A stretch of DNA of 64,000 nt from Variovorax sp. V93 (GTDB lineage: Bacteria > Pseudomonadota > Gammaproteobacteria > Burkholderiales > Burkholderiaceae_C), in contig NZ_AP028669.1 in assembly GCF_041154485.1 (NCBI RefSeq), positions 3,472,001 through 3,536,000 of the forward strand. Reading direction: 5' to 3'. Below, piece by piece: positions 21,139-31,500 of this stretch. Every line of letters starts with the position of its first letter. The first letter of the stretch is position 1. The position numbers and the translations under genes were made by a program. The notes under the pieces are model-generated. The model did not search any database and had not been told where the DNA came from. It saw nothing but the letters and a program-made list of their open reading frames with translations.

Positions 21139-22632
21139 ATGACCTACCTGCTCGCCCTCGACCAGGGCACCTCCAGTTCCCGCAGCATCGTGTTCGACCG
21201 CGAAGGCCGCATCGTCGCCATCGCGCAGAAGGAACTCACGCAAATCTATCCGCGCCCCGGCTGGGTCGAGCACGACCCGATGGAGATCTGGCAGAGCCAG
21301 CTTGCCACCGCGCGCGACGTGCTCGCCAAGGCCAAGCTGCAGCCCGCGGACATCCATGCCATCGGCATCACCAACCAGCGCGAGACCACCGTGCTGTGGA
21401 ACCGCAAGACCGGCCAGCCCGTGCATCACGCCATCGTCTGGCAGGACCGGCGCGCCGAACCGCTGTGCGCGCAGCTGCGCGACCAGGGCATGGCCGGCAC
21501 CATCCAGGAGAAGACCGGGCTGGTCATCGATGCGTATTTCTCCGGCACCAAGCTGCGCTGGCTGCTCGACAACGTGCCCGGCGCGCGCGCGCAGGCCGAG
21601 CGCGGAGAGCTCGCTTTCGGCACCGTCGACAGCTGGCTCATGTGGCAGCTCACCGGCGGCAAGGTGCACGTCACCGACGTGAGCAACGCCTCGCGCACCA
21701 TGCTCTTCAACGTGCACCGCAACGAATGGGATGCCGACCTGCTCAAGGCACTCGACATTCCCGCCGCGCTCATGCCCAGCGTGCAGCCGTCGAGCTCGCA
21801 CTTTGCCGACACCGATGCCGCGCTGCTCGGCCGCGCGCTGCCCATCGGCGGCGTGGCCGGCGACCAGCAGAGCGCCCTCTTCGGCCAGGCCTGCTTTGCA
21901 GCGGGCATGGCCAAGAACACCTACGGCACCGGCTGCTTCCTGCTGATGCACACGGGCAGCGAATTCCAGCCCTCGCACAACGGCCTGCTCGTGACCAGCG
22001 CCGCGCAGACCGACGCCACGCCGCAGTACGCAATGGAAGGCAGCGTCTTCGTCGGCGGCGCCGTGGTGCAGTGGCTGCGCGACGGCCTGAAGGCCATCAA
22101 GGGCAGCGCCGAAGTGCAGTCGCTCGCCGAAAGCGTGCCCGACGCGGGCGGCGTGATGATGGTGCCGGCCTTCACCGGCCTCGGCGCGCCCTACTGGGAC
22201 GCCGATGCGCGCGGCACCATCACCGGCCTCACGCGCGGGACCACGGTGGCGCACATCGCGCGCGCCGCACTGGAAAGCATCGCCTACCAGAGCGCCGCGC
22301 TGCTGCAGGCCATGAGCCGCGATGCGGTCGCGGCCGGCGGCACGCCCGTGGCCGAACTGCGCGTGGACGGCGGCGCGAGCGTGAACGACCTGCTGATGCA
22401 GTTCCAGGCCGACCTGCTGGGCATTCCCGTGGTGCGGCCCGAAGTCATCGAGACTACCGCGCTCGGCGCCGCCTACCTTGCGGGCCTGTCGACCGGCGTC
22501 TACAGCGACGCGCGACAGCTGTCGAAGCTGTGGAAGGTGGAGCGGCGCTTCATGCCGACCATGGGCCGCGCGCAGGCCGAGGAATCGATGGCGCGCTGGG
22601 AGCGCGCGGTGCGGCAGGCCACGGCAACCTGA
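21139..22632 (+). CDS. glpK: Glycerol kinase
   Basis: A 497-aa FGGY kinase that converts glycerol and ATP to glycerol-3-phosphate. The N-terminal phosphate loop [13 protein letters not shown] is at about 8-20, followed by [12 protein letters not shown], the substrate region QDRRAE and the C-terminal [25 protein letters not shown] signature. Length is normal for the family. It lies downstream of glpR and the palindromic copy C, and completes the pathway of import, phosphorylation and oxidation. Confidence 0.97.
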   Translation: MTYLLALDQGTSSSRSIVFDREGRIVAIAQKELTQIYPRPGWVEHDPMEIWQSQLATARDVLAKAKLQPADIHAIGITNQRETTVLWNRKTGQPVHHAIVWQDRRAEPLCAQLRDQGMAGTIQEKTGLVIDAYFSGTKLRWLLDNVPGARAQAERGELAFGTVDSWLMWQLTGGKVHVTDVSNASRTMLFNVHRNEWDADLLKALDIPAALMPSVQPSSSHFADTDAALLGRALPIGGVAGDQQSALFGQACFAAGMAKNTYGTGCFLLMHTGSEFQPSHNGLLVTSAAQTDATPQYAMEGSVFVGGAVVQWLRDGLKAIKGSAEVQSLAESVPDAGGVMMVPAFTGLGAPYWDADARGTITGLTRGTTVAHIARAALESIAYQSAALLQAMSRDAVAAGGTPVAELRVDGGASVNDLLMQFQADLLGIPVVRPEVIETTALGAAYLAGLSTGVYSDARQLSKLWKVERRFMPTMGRAQAEESMARWERAVRQATAT

Positions 22633-22652
22633 GGCCCGCTGCCAGCGCCAGG

Positions 22653-23114
22653 CTACCAGCCCCAGACCAGGCGCCGCGCCACCCAGCCGGTGCCGCCGCC
22701 TTCGTGCCGGACCTTGACCCAGTCGCCGCGGCGCTCGAGCGTGCGCAGCACGTCGCCATAGACCGCCCGCTTCACCACGGGACTGCGCGCGCTTGGCGAC
22801 CTGCGCAGCACGGCCACCTTCGCCTTCACCACATGGTGCGGCGTCCTGCTGGTCATCGGGCGGTAGACCCACGCCTTGTCGTTTTCGAAGTCGCTGACCC
22901 GCAGCCAGTCGCCCTTCCTGCCGATGACGCGGAACGGGTAGCCCTTGCCCACGGTCCAGTGCGCTTCGTAGCGCTGGCCGGGACCGGTGCGCATGTTCAG
23001 GGTCTTGGCCGCGGAACTGACCATCTGCCGCTCGGCGGCGAATGCGAACGGCAATGCCATCCACGAGAGAACGAATGCGAGGAGCAGCGCGGGCAGTCGG
23101 CTGGATCTGGACAT
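22653..23114 (-). CDS. Secreted double SH3b domain protein
   Basis: A 153-aa protein with a signal peptide (LLLAFVLSWMALPFAFA) and two bacterial SH3-like repeats: LNMRTGPGQRYEAHWTVGKGYPFRVIGRKGDWLRV and VAVLRRSPSARSPVVKRAVYGDVLRTLERRGDWVKV, each closing with a W-V segment. Such proteins act in the periplasm, often bound to peptidoglycan. It is convergent with glpK, 20 bp apart. The 265 bp between it and the alpha-E gene show no gene. Confidence 0.85.
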   Translation of the reverse strand: MSRSSRLPALLLAFVLSWMALPFAFAAERQMVSSAAKTLNMRTGPGQRYEAHWTVGKGYPFRVIGRKGDWLRVSDFENDKAWVYRPMTSRTPHHVVKAKVAVLRRSPSARSPVVKRAVYGDVLRTLERRGDWVKVRHEGGGTGWVARRLVWGW

Positions 23115-23379
23115 GGAGCGGGGGGTCCTTTTCTATCGAGCTTCAAGAAGAATGTCCGGCGATGCCGGGCGAGCCCGTCTGGGCACTCGAAGGCGAATAA
23201 GTTCCGCCGGGATATCCCTCAACGCCTTAGAAGCGCCTGCAGCACGAGCCGGCGGCTCTTTGATTTCCGGCTGCGCAGGAGGCCGCGCGCCTTTCGCTGC
23301 CGCATTGACCATCGCCCCGGCCCCCCGCGGCCGGCTGCGCGCCGTAGCGCGGCCGGTGGGCCCGGACTCGAACGCCCGC

Positions 23380-24336
23380 TCAGTGCGCCGGAACCAGGAA
23401 ATCCTGGCTGATCCGCCCGCCGAGTTCGTTCACCCGGTCGAGGAACTGCGTGAGGTAGGCATGCAGCCCGGTCGCGAGAATTTCGTCGACGCGTGCGTAC
23501 TGCAGGTCGGCCAGCAGCTTGCCGGCGCGGCGCTGGGTTTCTGCGCTCTGCTCGTTCTGCACCTTGGCGAGGTTGTTCACCACTTCGACCAGGCTCGCAT
23601 GCAGCGAGCGCGGCATGTCGGCGCGAAGAATGAGCAGCTCGGCCACGCGCTCGGGCTTGATCACGTCGCGGTACACCTTGCGGTACACCTCGAAGGCCGA
23701 GACGCTGCGCAAAATGGCGCTCCAGTGATAGAAGTCGTACTCCTGGTCTTCTTCCGTGGCGGTGCCGAAGAACTCGCTGTTGAGCGCGTGGAACTTCACG
23801 TCCACCAGCCGCGCCGTGTTGTCGGCGCGCTCCAGAAAGGTGCCCAGGCGCGAGAAGTAGAACGCCTCGTCCTGCAGCATGGTGCCGAGCGTGACGCCGC
23901 GCGACAGATGCGAGCGGAACTTGACCCATTCGAAGAACTGGGCCGGATCGCGCTCGAAGTCGCCGGCGCGCAGCATGCGGTTGACTTCGAGCCAGGTGGT
24001 GTTCTGGGTTTCCCAGGCCTCGGTGGTGAGCGCGCCGCGAACCGCCCGCGCGTTTTCGCGTGCGGCCTTGAGGCAGGAAAGGATGGAAGACGGATTGCTC
24101 TCGTCCTTGACCATGAACTCCATCACGTCGTGCGGCGTGATCTGCTCGTACTTCTTGTTGTACGAAGGCAGCAGCTCGCTGATGGACAGCACGCCCTGCC
24201 AGCCGTACTTGGCCACTTCGGCCGATTGGGGCAAGAGCGAGGTCTGGTAGTTGACGTCGAGCATGCGGGCGGTGTTTTCCGCGCGCTCGGTGTAGCGGGA
24301 CATCCAGTAGAGATGGTCGGCGGTGCGTGACAGCAT
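23380..24336 (-). CDS. Alpha-E domain protein (DUF403)
   Basis: A 318-aa all-helical protein of the alpha-E family. The N terminus MLSRTADHLYWMSRYTERAENTARMLDV is the classic family signature, and a second such block (FYFSRLGTFLERADNTARLVDVKFHAL) lies mid-protein. The family is nearly always coupled to circularly permuted ATP-grasp and transglutaminase genes, and is predicted to belong to a peptide or amide ligase system of unknown product. A GGAG site precedes the ATG at 24336. The ATP-grasp gene ends only 11 bp upstream. Confidence 0.9.
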   Translation of the reverse strand: MLSRTADHLYWMSRYTERAENTARMLDVNYQTSLLPQSAEVAKYGWQGVLSISELLPSYNKKYEQITPHDVMEFMVKDESNPSSILSCLKAARENARAVRGALTTEAWETQNTTWLEVNRMLRAGDFERDPAQFFEWVKFRSHLSRGVTLGTMLQDEAFYFSRLGTFLERADNTARLVDVKFHALNSEFFGTATEEDQEYDFYHWSAILRSVSAFEVYRKVYRDVIKPERVAELLILRADMPRSLHASLVEVVNNLAKVQNEQSAETQRRAGKLLADLQYARVDEILATGLHAYLTQFLDRVNELGGRISQDFLVPAH

Positions 24337-24347
24337 CGTTTGTGCTC

Positions 24348-25841
24348 CTACGATTGGCTTTGCGACTGCGTGGCCGCCTTGGGCCTGGGCGTGCGGTCGG
24401 CTTCGAGGATCCAGGTGTCCTTGGTGCCGCCGCCCTGCGATGAATTGACCACCAGCGAGCCCTCCTTGAGCGCCACGCGCGTGAGGCCGCCGGGCACCAT
24501 CTGCACCTCGCTGCCCGAAAGCACGAAGGGTCGCAGGTCGATGTGGCGCGGCGCGATGCCGGCATCGACAAAGGTCGGCGAGGTCGACAGGCTCAGCGTG
24601 GGCTGGGCGATGTAGCCGTCGGGCTTGGCGATCACGGCCTTCTTGAAGTCCTCGATCTCGGCCTGCGTGGCCGCCGGGCCGATCAGCATGCCGTAGCCGC
24701 CGGCGCCGTGCACCTCCTTGACGACCAGGTCCTTCATGTTGTCGAGCGTGTACTGCAGCTCGTCCTTGTTGCGGCACATGTAGGTGGGCACGTTCTTGAG
24801 GATCGGCTTTTCGCCGAGGTAGAACTCGACCATCTTGGGCACGTAGGGGTAGATCGACTTGTCGTCGGCCACGCCGGTGCCCACGGCATTGCAGATGACG
24901 ACGTTGCCTTCGCGGTAGGCGCGCATCAGGCCCGCGCAGCCGAGCGTGGAGGTGGGACGGAACACCTCGGGGTCGAGGAAGTCGTCGTCGACGCGGCGGT
25001 AGATCACGTCGACGCGCCGCGGCCCGCGCGTGGTGCGCATGTAGACGAAGTTGTCCTTGACGAACAGGTCCTGCCCTTCGACCAGTTCCACGCCCATCTG
25101 CTGGGCAAGGAAGGCATGCTCGAAGTAGGCGCTGTTGTACATGCCGGGCGTGAGCACCACCACCGTGGGCTCGGCCGTGGCGGGCGGCGCGCTGGCACGC
25201 AGGGTTTCGAGCAGCAGGTCGGGGTAGTGCGCCACCGGCGCGATGCGGTTCTGGTTGAACAGCTCGGGGAAGAGCCGCATCATCATCTTGCGGTTCTCGA
25301 GCATGTAGCTCACACCGCTGGGCACGCGCAGGTTGTCTTCGAGCACGTAGTACTCGCCGTTGCCCTGGGCATCGGGGGCGCGCACGATGTCGATGCCCGA
25401 GATGTTGGAGTACACGTTGTGCGGCACGTTGACGCCCATCATCTCGGGGCGGAACTGCGCGTTGTGGAGGATCTGCTCGGCCGGGATGATGCCGGCCTTG
25501 ATGATTTCCTGGTCGTGGTAGACGTCATGCAGGAAGCGGTTGAGCGCCGTCACGCGCTGCACCAGCCCCTTTTCCATGCTCTCCCACTCGTGGGCTGGAA
25601 TGATCCGCGGCAGCAGGTCGAACGGGATGAGCCGCTCGGTGCCGGAACCGTCCTCGTCCTTGGCGCCGTACACCGCAAAGGTGATGCCGACCCGGCGGAA
25701 GATCATTTCCGCCTCTTCGCGTCGCGATCGCATCACCTCGCCGGGTTGCTTCGCGAGCCATTGGTCGTAGCGCTTGTAGTGCTGCCGGATTGCAGCCCCC
25801 GCATAGGGCAACTGCTCATACATCTCGTCGAATTTGTGCAT
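24348..25841 (-). CDS. Circularly permuted ATP-grasp protein (DUF404/DUF407)
   Basis: A 497-aa predicted amidoligase. Canonical family blocks are all present: EDNLRVPSGVSYMLENR, VDVIYRRVDDDFLDP, CNAVGTGVADDKSIYPYVPKMVEFYLGE, VVKEVHGAGGYGMLIGP and GGLTRVALKEGSLVVNSSQGGGTKDTW. These include the acidic and Lys residues expected to bind ATP and magnesium. It forms a two-gene unit with the alpha-E protein. The start is the ATG at 25841 with AAGGAG upstream. Substrate and product are unknown for the family. Confidence 0.9.
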   Translation of the reverse strand: MHKFDEMYEQLPYAGAAIRQHYKRYDQWLAKQPGEVMRSRREEAEMIFRRVGITFAVYGAKDEDGSGTERLIPFDLLPRIIPAHEWESMEKGLVQRVTALNRFLHDVYHDQEIIKAGIIPAEQILHNAQFRPEMMGVNVPHNVYSNISGIDIVRAPDAQGNGEYYVLEDNLRVPSGVSYMLENRKMMMRLFPELFNQNRIAPVAHYPDLLLETLRASAPPATAEPTVVVLTPGMYNSAYFEHAFLAQQMGVELVEGQDLFVKDNFVYMRTTRGPRRVDVIYRRVDDDFLDPEVFRPTSTLGCAGLMRAYREGNVVICNAVGTGVADDKSIYPYVPKMVEFYLGEKPILKNVPTYMCRNKDELQYTLDNMKDLVVKEVHGAGGYGMLIGPAATQAEIEDFKKAVIAKPDGYIAQPTLSLSTSPTFVDAGIAPRHIDLRPFVLSGSEVQMVPGGLTRVALKEGSLVVNSSQGGGTKDTWILEADRTPRPKAATQSQSQS

Positions 25842-25932
25842 GGAACGACCAATCTCCTTGAGCCATAGCTTAGCAAGTTCGAGGCCAGTGAAAGCCCTAT
25901 GTTGAGGCGAAACACCGCGCCGCCGCCCGCTT

Positions 25933-28425
25933 TCACGGCAGGCGGTGGTGCCAATAGCGGGCATTGCGCTCCCGTTCGCAGCCGACTTCGCCCGGTTCCC
26001 GGCTGCGCCAGAGCACGGCGCCGCAGGGCACGCTTTCGACCAGCTTCACGCCCTGCGCGGCATAGCGCTCGACCACTTCCGGGGCCGGGTGGCCGAAACG
26101 GTTGCGGTAGCCCGCCTGGACCAGCGCGAGGCGCGGGCGTACCGCTTCGAGGAACGGCGCGCTCGACGAAGTCTTGCTGCCATGGTGCGGCGCGAGCAGC
26201 ACGTCGGCGCGCAGATCGGCCGTGCGCGACACCAGCGCGGCCTCCTGCAGGCGCTCGATGTCGCCGGCCAGCAGCACCGTGGCGCGGCCGTTGGCGATGC
26301 GCAGCACGCAGGAAATGGCATTGGGCTTGGTGAACGACAGGTAGTCGTCCGCCGCCGGATGCAGGATCTCGAAATCCACGCCGTCCCAGGTCCAGCGCTG
26401 CCCCGCCTCGCAGCGCCGCGCCGGACGCACCGCTTGCAGCGGGTGCGTGGCCTCTATCGAGCTCAACAGCGCCGCCTGCGGCTGCATCGCGAGCACCGCG
26501 GCCGCGCCGCCGGTGTGGTCGCTGTCGCGGTGGCTCAGCACCAGCATGTCCAGCCGCTCGTCGAAGGCGCGCAGCAGCGGCACGAGCACGCGATGGCCGG
26601 CGTCGCTCTCGAGGCTGTAGCGCGGGCCGGCGTCGTACAGCAGGCTGTGCGCTGCGGTGCGCACCAGCACCGCGTTGCCCTGCCCGATGTCCGCGGCCAG
26701 CAGTTCGAACTGCCCCTCGGCCGGACGGGGGGCGTGCCAGAGCAGCACCGGCAGCAGGAGCGGCAGGCCCAGCGTGCGCAGCGACCACGGCAGGCGCATG
26801 GCCAGCAGAACGCCGCCCGCCACCCCGCAGGCCGCCATCCACACGGGTGGCGCCGCCATCGAGACCGTGGCATAGGGCAGCGCGGCCAGCCACCGCAGCA
26901 GCAGGGCCAGCAACTGCACGGACCAGGCGGCAAGCTCCCAGAGCGGCGGTGCCACCGCACCCAGCATCGCCAGCGGCGTGACCACCAGCGTGACCCAGGG
27001 GATCGCCACCGCATTGGCCAGCAGGCCCACCACCGACACCTGCTGGAAAAGCAGCAAGCTGAGCGGGGTGAGCGCCAGCGTGATCACCCATTGCTCGCGG
27101 AAGAACCCCAGCAGCCGGGACCATTTTCCCGCCGCCTCCCCGGCCGGCCGCATGAAGCCGGTCGCGAACAGGATGCCGACCGCCACGAAGCTGAGCCAGA
27201 AGCCGGCCTGCATCAGCGCCCACGGGTCGACGGCCACCACCACCGCCGCGATCAGCAGCCAGACATGGGGCCATGGCCAGCGCCGCCCCGTGAACCGCAG
27301 CAGCGCCACGGTCGCGAGCATCCAGACCGTGCGCTGCGAAGGCACGCCCCAGCCGCTGAAAAGCGCATAGAGCCCGGCCAGCAGAACGCCGCCGGCCAGC
27401 GCGGCCTGCGGCGCGGGAACGCGCAGCATCAGCCAGCCGCTGCGGCGCCACAGCGCGCCCACCACATGCGCGGCAAGCCAGGCGAACATGGTGATGTGCA
27501 GCCCCGAGATCGACATCAGGTGGGCCACGCCGGTGGCGCGAAAGACATCCCAGTCGCTGCGGTCGATGGCGCCCTGGTCGCCGGTGACGAGCGCGGCGAT
27601 GACGCCGGCCTGCCTCGCATCGGCCACGCGCTCGAACACCGCATCGCGCACCGCCTCCCGCGCACGTTCGATCGGATGCAGCCATGTGGATTGCAGCCGC
27701 GCCGGCGCCGCATCGCGGGCACCCGTTCGCACGTAGCCGCTGGCATGAACGCCCTGCTCCCAGAGCCACAGTTCGTTGTCGAAGCCGTGTGGATTGAGAT
27801 TGCCGTGCGGCGCCTTGAGCCGCACCGTGAGACGCCAGCGCTCGCCCGCATGCAGCGCGGCCGCATCGCCGGCGGCGGCACGGCCTTCGGTCGCGCGCCC
27901 CCAGAGAGAGCTGTCCTCGCGGTACCAGCCGAGCGCGATGCGCGCCGGAACGCGCGGCGCAGCCCCGGCGCGCCCGTCGGCCCAGCGCGCCGACTCCACA
28001 TCGAGCCGAAAGCGCGTGCCGCCCTCGTTGCGCTGGGGCATCTGCGCGACCACGCCCACCACCTGCAGGTCGCGGCCTTCGAGCGCCGGGTCCAGTGCGC
28101 TCTCTGCATAGGCCACCGCGCGCCAGCCCGCAAGCCCGCCGGCGGCAAGCGCACCGCAGGCCAGCGCAAGGACGATCGCAAGCCCTGCCGGCATGCGCCA
28201 CGCCCGAAGCGGCCGCCGCCATCGGCGCGACAGTGCCGCCAGGCCCGCCAGGCCGGCGAAGAGCAGCGCCGCATAGGCACCCGCGCCCCACAGCCTCGGC
28301 TGGTGCAACTGCAAGGCCGCGCCGAGAAGCGATCCGCCCAGCGCAGCAAAGGCCCACGACGATGCCGCGGCGCCGCCCGACGCGCGCCGCGGCGTCAAAG
28401 GAAAACTCCCGAACACATGCTGCAA
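25933..28425 (-). CDS. comEC: ComEC/Rec2 DNA-uptake channel protein
   Basis: An 830-aa polytopic membrane protein. Order: N-terminal membrane segments, a periplasmic OB-like part, the competence channel domain with VAHLMSISGLHITMFAWLAAHVVGALWRRSG, further membrane segments, and a C-terminal metallo-beta-lactamase domain from about residue 560 (ADIGQGNAVLVRTAAHSLLYDAG, then SHRDSDHTGG near 630 and LLAPHHGSKTSS). ComEC carries single-stranded DNA across the inner membrane in natural transformation. It lies between the two halves of the alpha-E/ATP-grasp locus and is divergent from the large transglutaminase gene, 113 bp apart. Confidence 0.92.
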   Translation of the reverse strand: MQHVFGSFPLTPRRASGGAAASSWAFAALGGSLLGAALQLHQPRLWGAGAYAALLFAGLAGLAALSRRWRRPLRAWRMPAGLAIVLALACGALAAGGLAGWRAVAYAESALDPALEGRDLQVVGVVAQMPQRNEGGTRFRLDVESARWADGRAGAAPRVPARIALGWYREDSSLWGRATEGRAAAGDAAALHAGERWRLTVRLKAPHGNLNPHGFDNELWLWEQGVHASGYVRTGARDAAPARLQSTWLHPIERAREAVRDAVFERVADARQAGVIAALVTGDQGAIDRSDWDVFRATGVAHLMSISGLHITMFAWLAAHVVGALWRRSGWLMLRVPAPQAALAGGVLLAGLYALFSGWGVPSQRTVWMLATVALLRFTGRRWPWPHVWLLIAAVVVAVDPWALMQAGFWLSFVAVGILFATGFMRPAGEAAGKWSRLLGFFREQWVITLALTPLSLLLFQQVSVVGLLANAVAIPWVTLVVTPLAMLGAVAPPLWELAAWSVQLLALLLRWLAALPYATVSMAAPPVWMAACGVAGGVLLAMRLPWSLRTLGLPLLLPVLLWHAPRPAEGQFELLAADIGQGNAVLVRTAAHSLLYDAGPRYSLESDAGHRVLVPLLRAFDERLDMLVLSHRDSDHTGGAAAVLAMQPQAALLSSIEATHPLQAVRPARRCEAGQRWTWDGVDFEILHPAADDYLSFTKPNAISCVLRIANGRATVLLAGDIERLQEAALVSRTADLRADVLLAPHHGSKTSSSAPFLEAVRPRLALVQAGYRNRFGHPAPEVVERYAAQGVKLVESVPCGAVLWRSREPGEVGCERERNARYWHHRLP

Positions 28426-28538
28426 ACCCTCCCCGTGCTCGCGCTCAGTGGCGCGTTAATTGCTATGCAACTGGGCTAGTATGCGTCTCACAAGAGACAT
28501 CTTTTCGATGCAATCTCGCAGTACTGCACACAAAACGC

Positions 28539-31500
28539 ATGTCCATTCACGCCGCACTCCACCACGTCACCCACTACAAATACGACCGCCTGGTGCAGTT
28601 GGGCCCGCAGGTCGTGCGCCTGCGTCCCGCGCCGCACTGCCGCAGCAACGTCATCTCGTATTCGCTGCAGGTCGAGCCGGCCGAGCACTTCGTCAACTGG
28701 ATGCAGGACCCGTTCGCCAACTACCAGGCGCGGCTCGTGTTTCCCGAGAAGACGCGCGAGTTCAAGGTCACGGTCGACCTGGTCGTCGAGATGGCGGTCT
28801 ACAACCCCTTCGACTTCTTCCTCGAGCCGCAGGCCGAGAACTTCCCGTTCAAGTACACCGCCTCGCAGGCCGAAGAACTCGCGCCCTACCTCGTCACCGA
28901 GGAACCCACGCCGCTTCTGCAGGCCTACCTCGACAAGATCGAGCGCAAGGAGCAGCGCACCATCGATTTTCTGGTCGGCCTCAACCAGCAGGTCCAGAAG
29001 GACGTCAACTACCTGATCCGCATGGAGCCCGGCGTGCAGACGCCGGAAGAAACGCTCGCCAGCGGCAGCGGCTCCTGCCGCGACTCGGGCTGGCTGCTGG
29101 TGCAGTTGCTGCGCCATTGCGGCCTGGCCGCGCGCTTCGTCTCGGGCTACCTGATCCAGCTCACGCCCGACGTCAAGGCGCTCGACGGCCCGAGCGGCAC
29201 CACGGTCGACTTCACCGACCTGCACGCCTGGTGCGAGGTCTTCCTGCCCGGTGCGGGCTGGATCGGCCTTGACGCCACCTCGGGCCTTCTTGCCGGCGAA
29301 GGCCACATCCCGCTCGCCTGCACGCCCACGCCTTCGAGCGCCGCGCCCATCGAAGGCGCGGTGGACGAAGCCGAGGTCGATTTCGGCCATGAGATGAAGG
29401 TCACGCGCATCTACGAATCGCCGCGCGTGACCAAGCCCTACACCGAGGAACAATGGGCCGAGGTGCTCGCGCTCGGCGATGCGGTCGATGCGCGCCTGAA
29501 AGCCGGCGACGTGCGGCTCACGATGGGCGGCGAGCCGACCTACGTGGCCACCAGCGACCGCGACGCGCCCGAGTGGAACACCGATGCGCTCGGCCCCACC
29601 AAGCGCGGCTATGCCACCGAGCTCGTGCACAAGCTGCGCGCCGAGTACGGCCAGGGCGGCTTCCTGCACTTCGGCCAGGGCAAGTGGTACCCGGGCGAGC
29701 AATTGCCGCGCTGGGCGCTGTCGATCTTCTGGCGCGCCGACGGCCAGACGCTCTGGCACGACCCCGAACTCTTCGCCGACGAGCGCGTGCCCACGCACTA
29801 CACGAGCGAAGACGCGCGCCGCTTCACCACCGTGCTGGCGCACAAGCTCGGCATCACCGAGCGCTACATCCAGCCCGGCTACGAAGACGTCTACTACTAC
29901 CTCTGGCGCGAACGCCGGCTGCCGGTCAACGTCGATCCCTTCGAGTCGAAGCTCGACGACGAGCTCGAGCGCGTTCGCCTGCGCCGCGTGTTCACGCAGA
30001 AGCTCGACGCGGTCATCGGCTACATGCTGCCGCTCGAACCCGGCAACGCCAATGCCGACGCGCCCGCGCTCGAAGGTCCGGGCTGGAAGACCGGCCCCTG
30101 GTTCCTGCGCGACGACCGGCTCTACCTGATCCCGGGCGATTCGCCGATGGGCTATCGCCTGCCGCTCGATTCGCAGCCCTGGGCCAGCAAGGGCGACTAC
30201 CCCTACCTCGTCGAGCGCGACCCGACCGCGCCGCGCGCCGCGCTGCCGAGCTCGGCCGACTACCGTGCGCGCTATGCCGTGCCGGCCGGCGGCGCAGCGG
30301 GTGCCGACCTGGGCACGGTGCCCTATGCCTTCGGCGCGCCGCCGGTGGTGCCCGCGGCCCTGCGCATGCAGGCGCCGGGCGAAACGGCAGCCGCGAGCGG
30401 CGATGCCGCCGCAGCCGACGCAGCAGCAGCCATCCGCTCCTCCGCCACGCCAGCCACGCGCCAGCCGGTGCGCGGCGAATCGGCCCATTGGGTCACGCGC
30501 ACCGCGCTGTGCGTCGAAGTGCGCGACCCGCGCCGCGCCAACGGCCCCGCGGCCGAGAAAAAAGGCAGCGCCTCGGGCGTGCTCTACGTCTTCATGCCGC
30601 CGCTCGCGCGCCTGGAAGACTACCTCGACCTGGTCGCGGCCGTCGAAGCCACGGCGCAGCAGCTCGGCATGCGCATCGTGATGGAAGGCTATCCGCCGCC
30701 GCGCGATCCGCGCCTGAAGATGCTGGCCGTCACGCCCGACCCCGGTGTGATCGAAGTCAACATCCATCCGGCCCACAACTGGAAGGAACTGGTCGCCCAC
30801 ACCGAGTTCCTCTACAACGCCGCGTTCGAAACCCGCCTCTCGGCCGAGAAGTTCATGACCGACGGGCGCCACACCGGCACCGGCGGCGGCAACCACTTCG
30901 TGATGGGCGGCGCCACGCCGGCCGACAGCCCCTTCCTGCGCCGGCCCGAGCTGCTCGCGAGCCTGCTGCTCTATTGGCACAACCACCCTTCGCTGAGCTA
31001 CCTGTTCTCGGGCATGTTCATCGGCCCGACCAGCCAGGCGCCGCGCGTGGACGAAGCGCGCAACGACCAGGTCTACGAGCTCGAGATCGCGCTGAAGGAA
31101 ATCGCCAGGAACCGCGAGATCCACGGCCAGAACATGCCGGCCTGGCTGGTGGACCGGACGCTGCGCAACATCCTGATCGACGTCTCGGGCAACACCCACC
31201 GCAGCGAGTTCTGCATCGACAAGCTCTACTCGCCCGACTCGAGCACCGGCCGCCTCGGCCTGCTGGAGCTGCGCGCCTTCGAGATGCCGCCGCATGCACG
31301 CATGAGTATTGCGCAGCAGCTGCTGATCCGCGCCCTGGTGGCGCGCTTCTGGGACGAACCGTACAAGGCGCCCGTCACCCGCTGGGGCACCGAACTGCAC
31401 GACCGCTTCCTGCTGCCCACCTTCGTCAAGATGGATTTCGACGACGTGATCAGCGAGATGCGCCAGGCCGGCTTCGCGTTCGATGCCGACTGGTTCGCGC

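Noticed and set aside
23359..23380. A tRNA T-loop-like motif: the minus strand reads GTTCGAGTCC just after the alpha-E gene.
   Set aside because: The flanking bases do not form a proper T stem, and no anticodon or D arm or acceptor stem could be found nearby. It runs into the coding end of the alpha-E gene.
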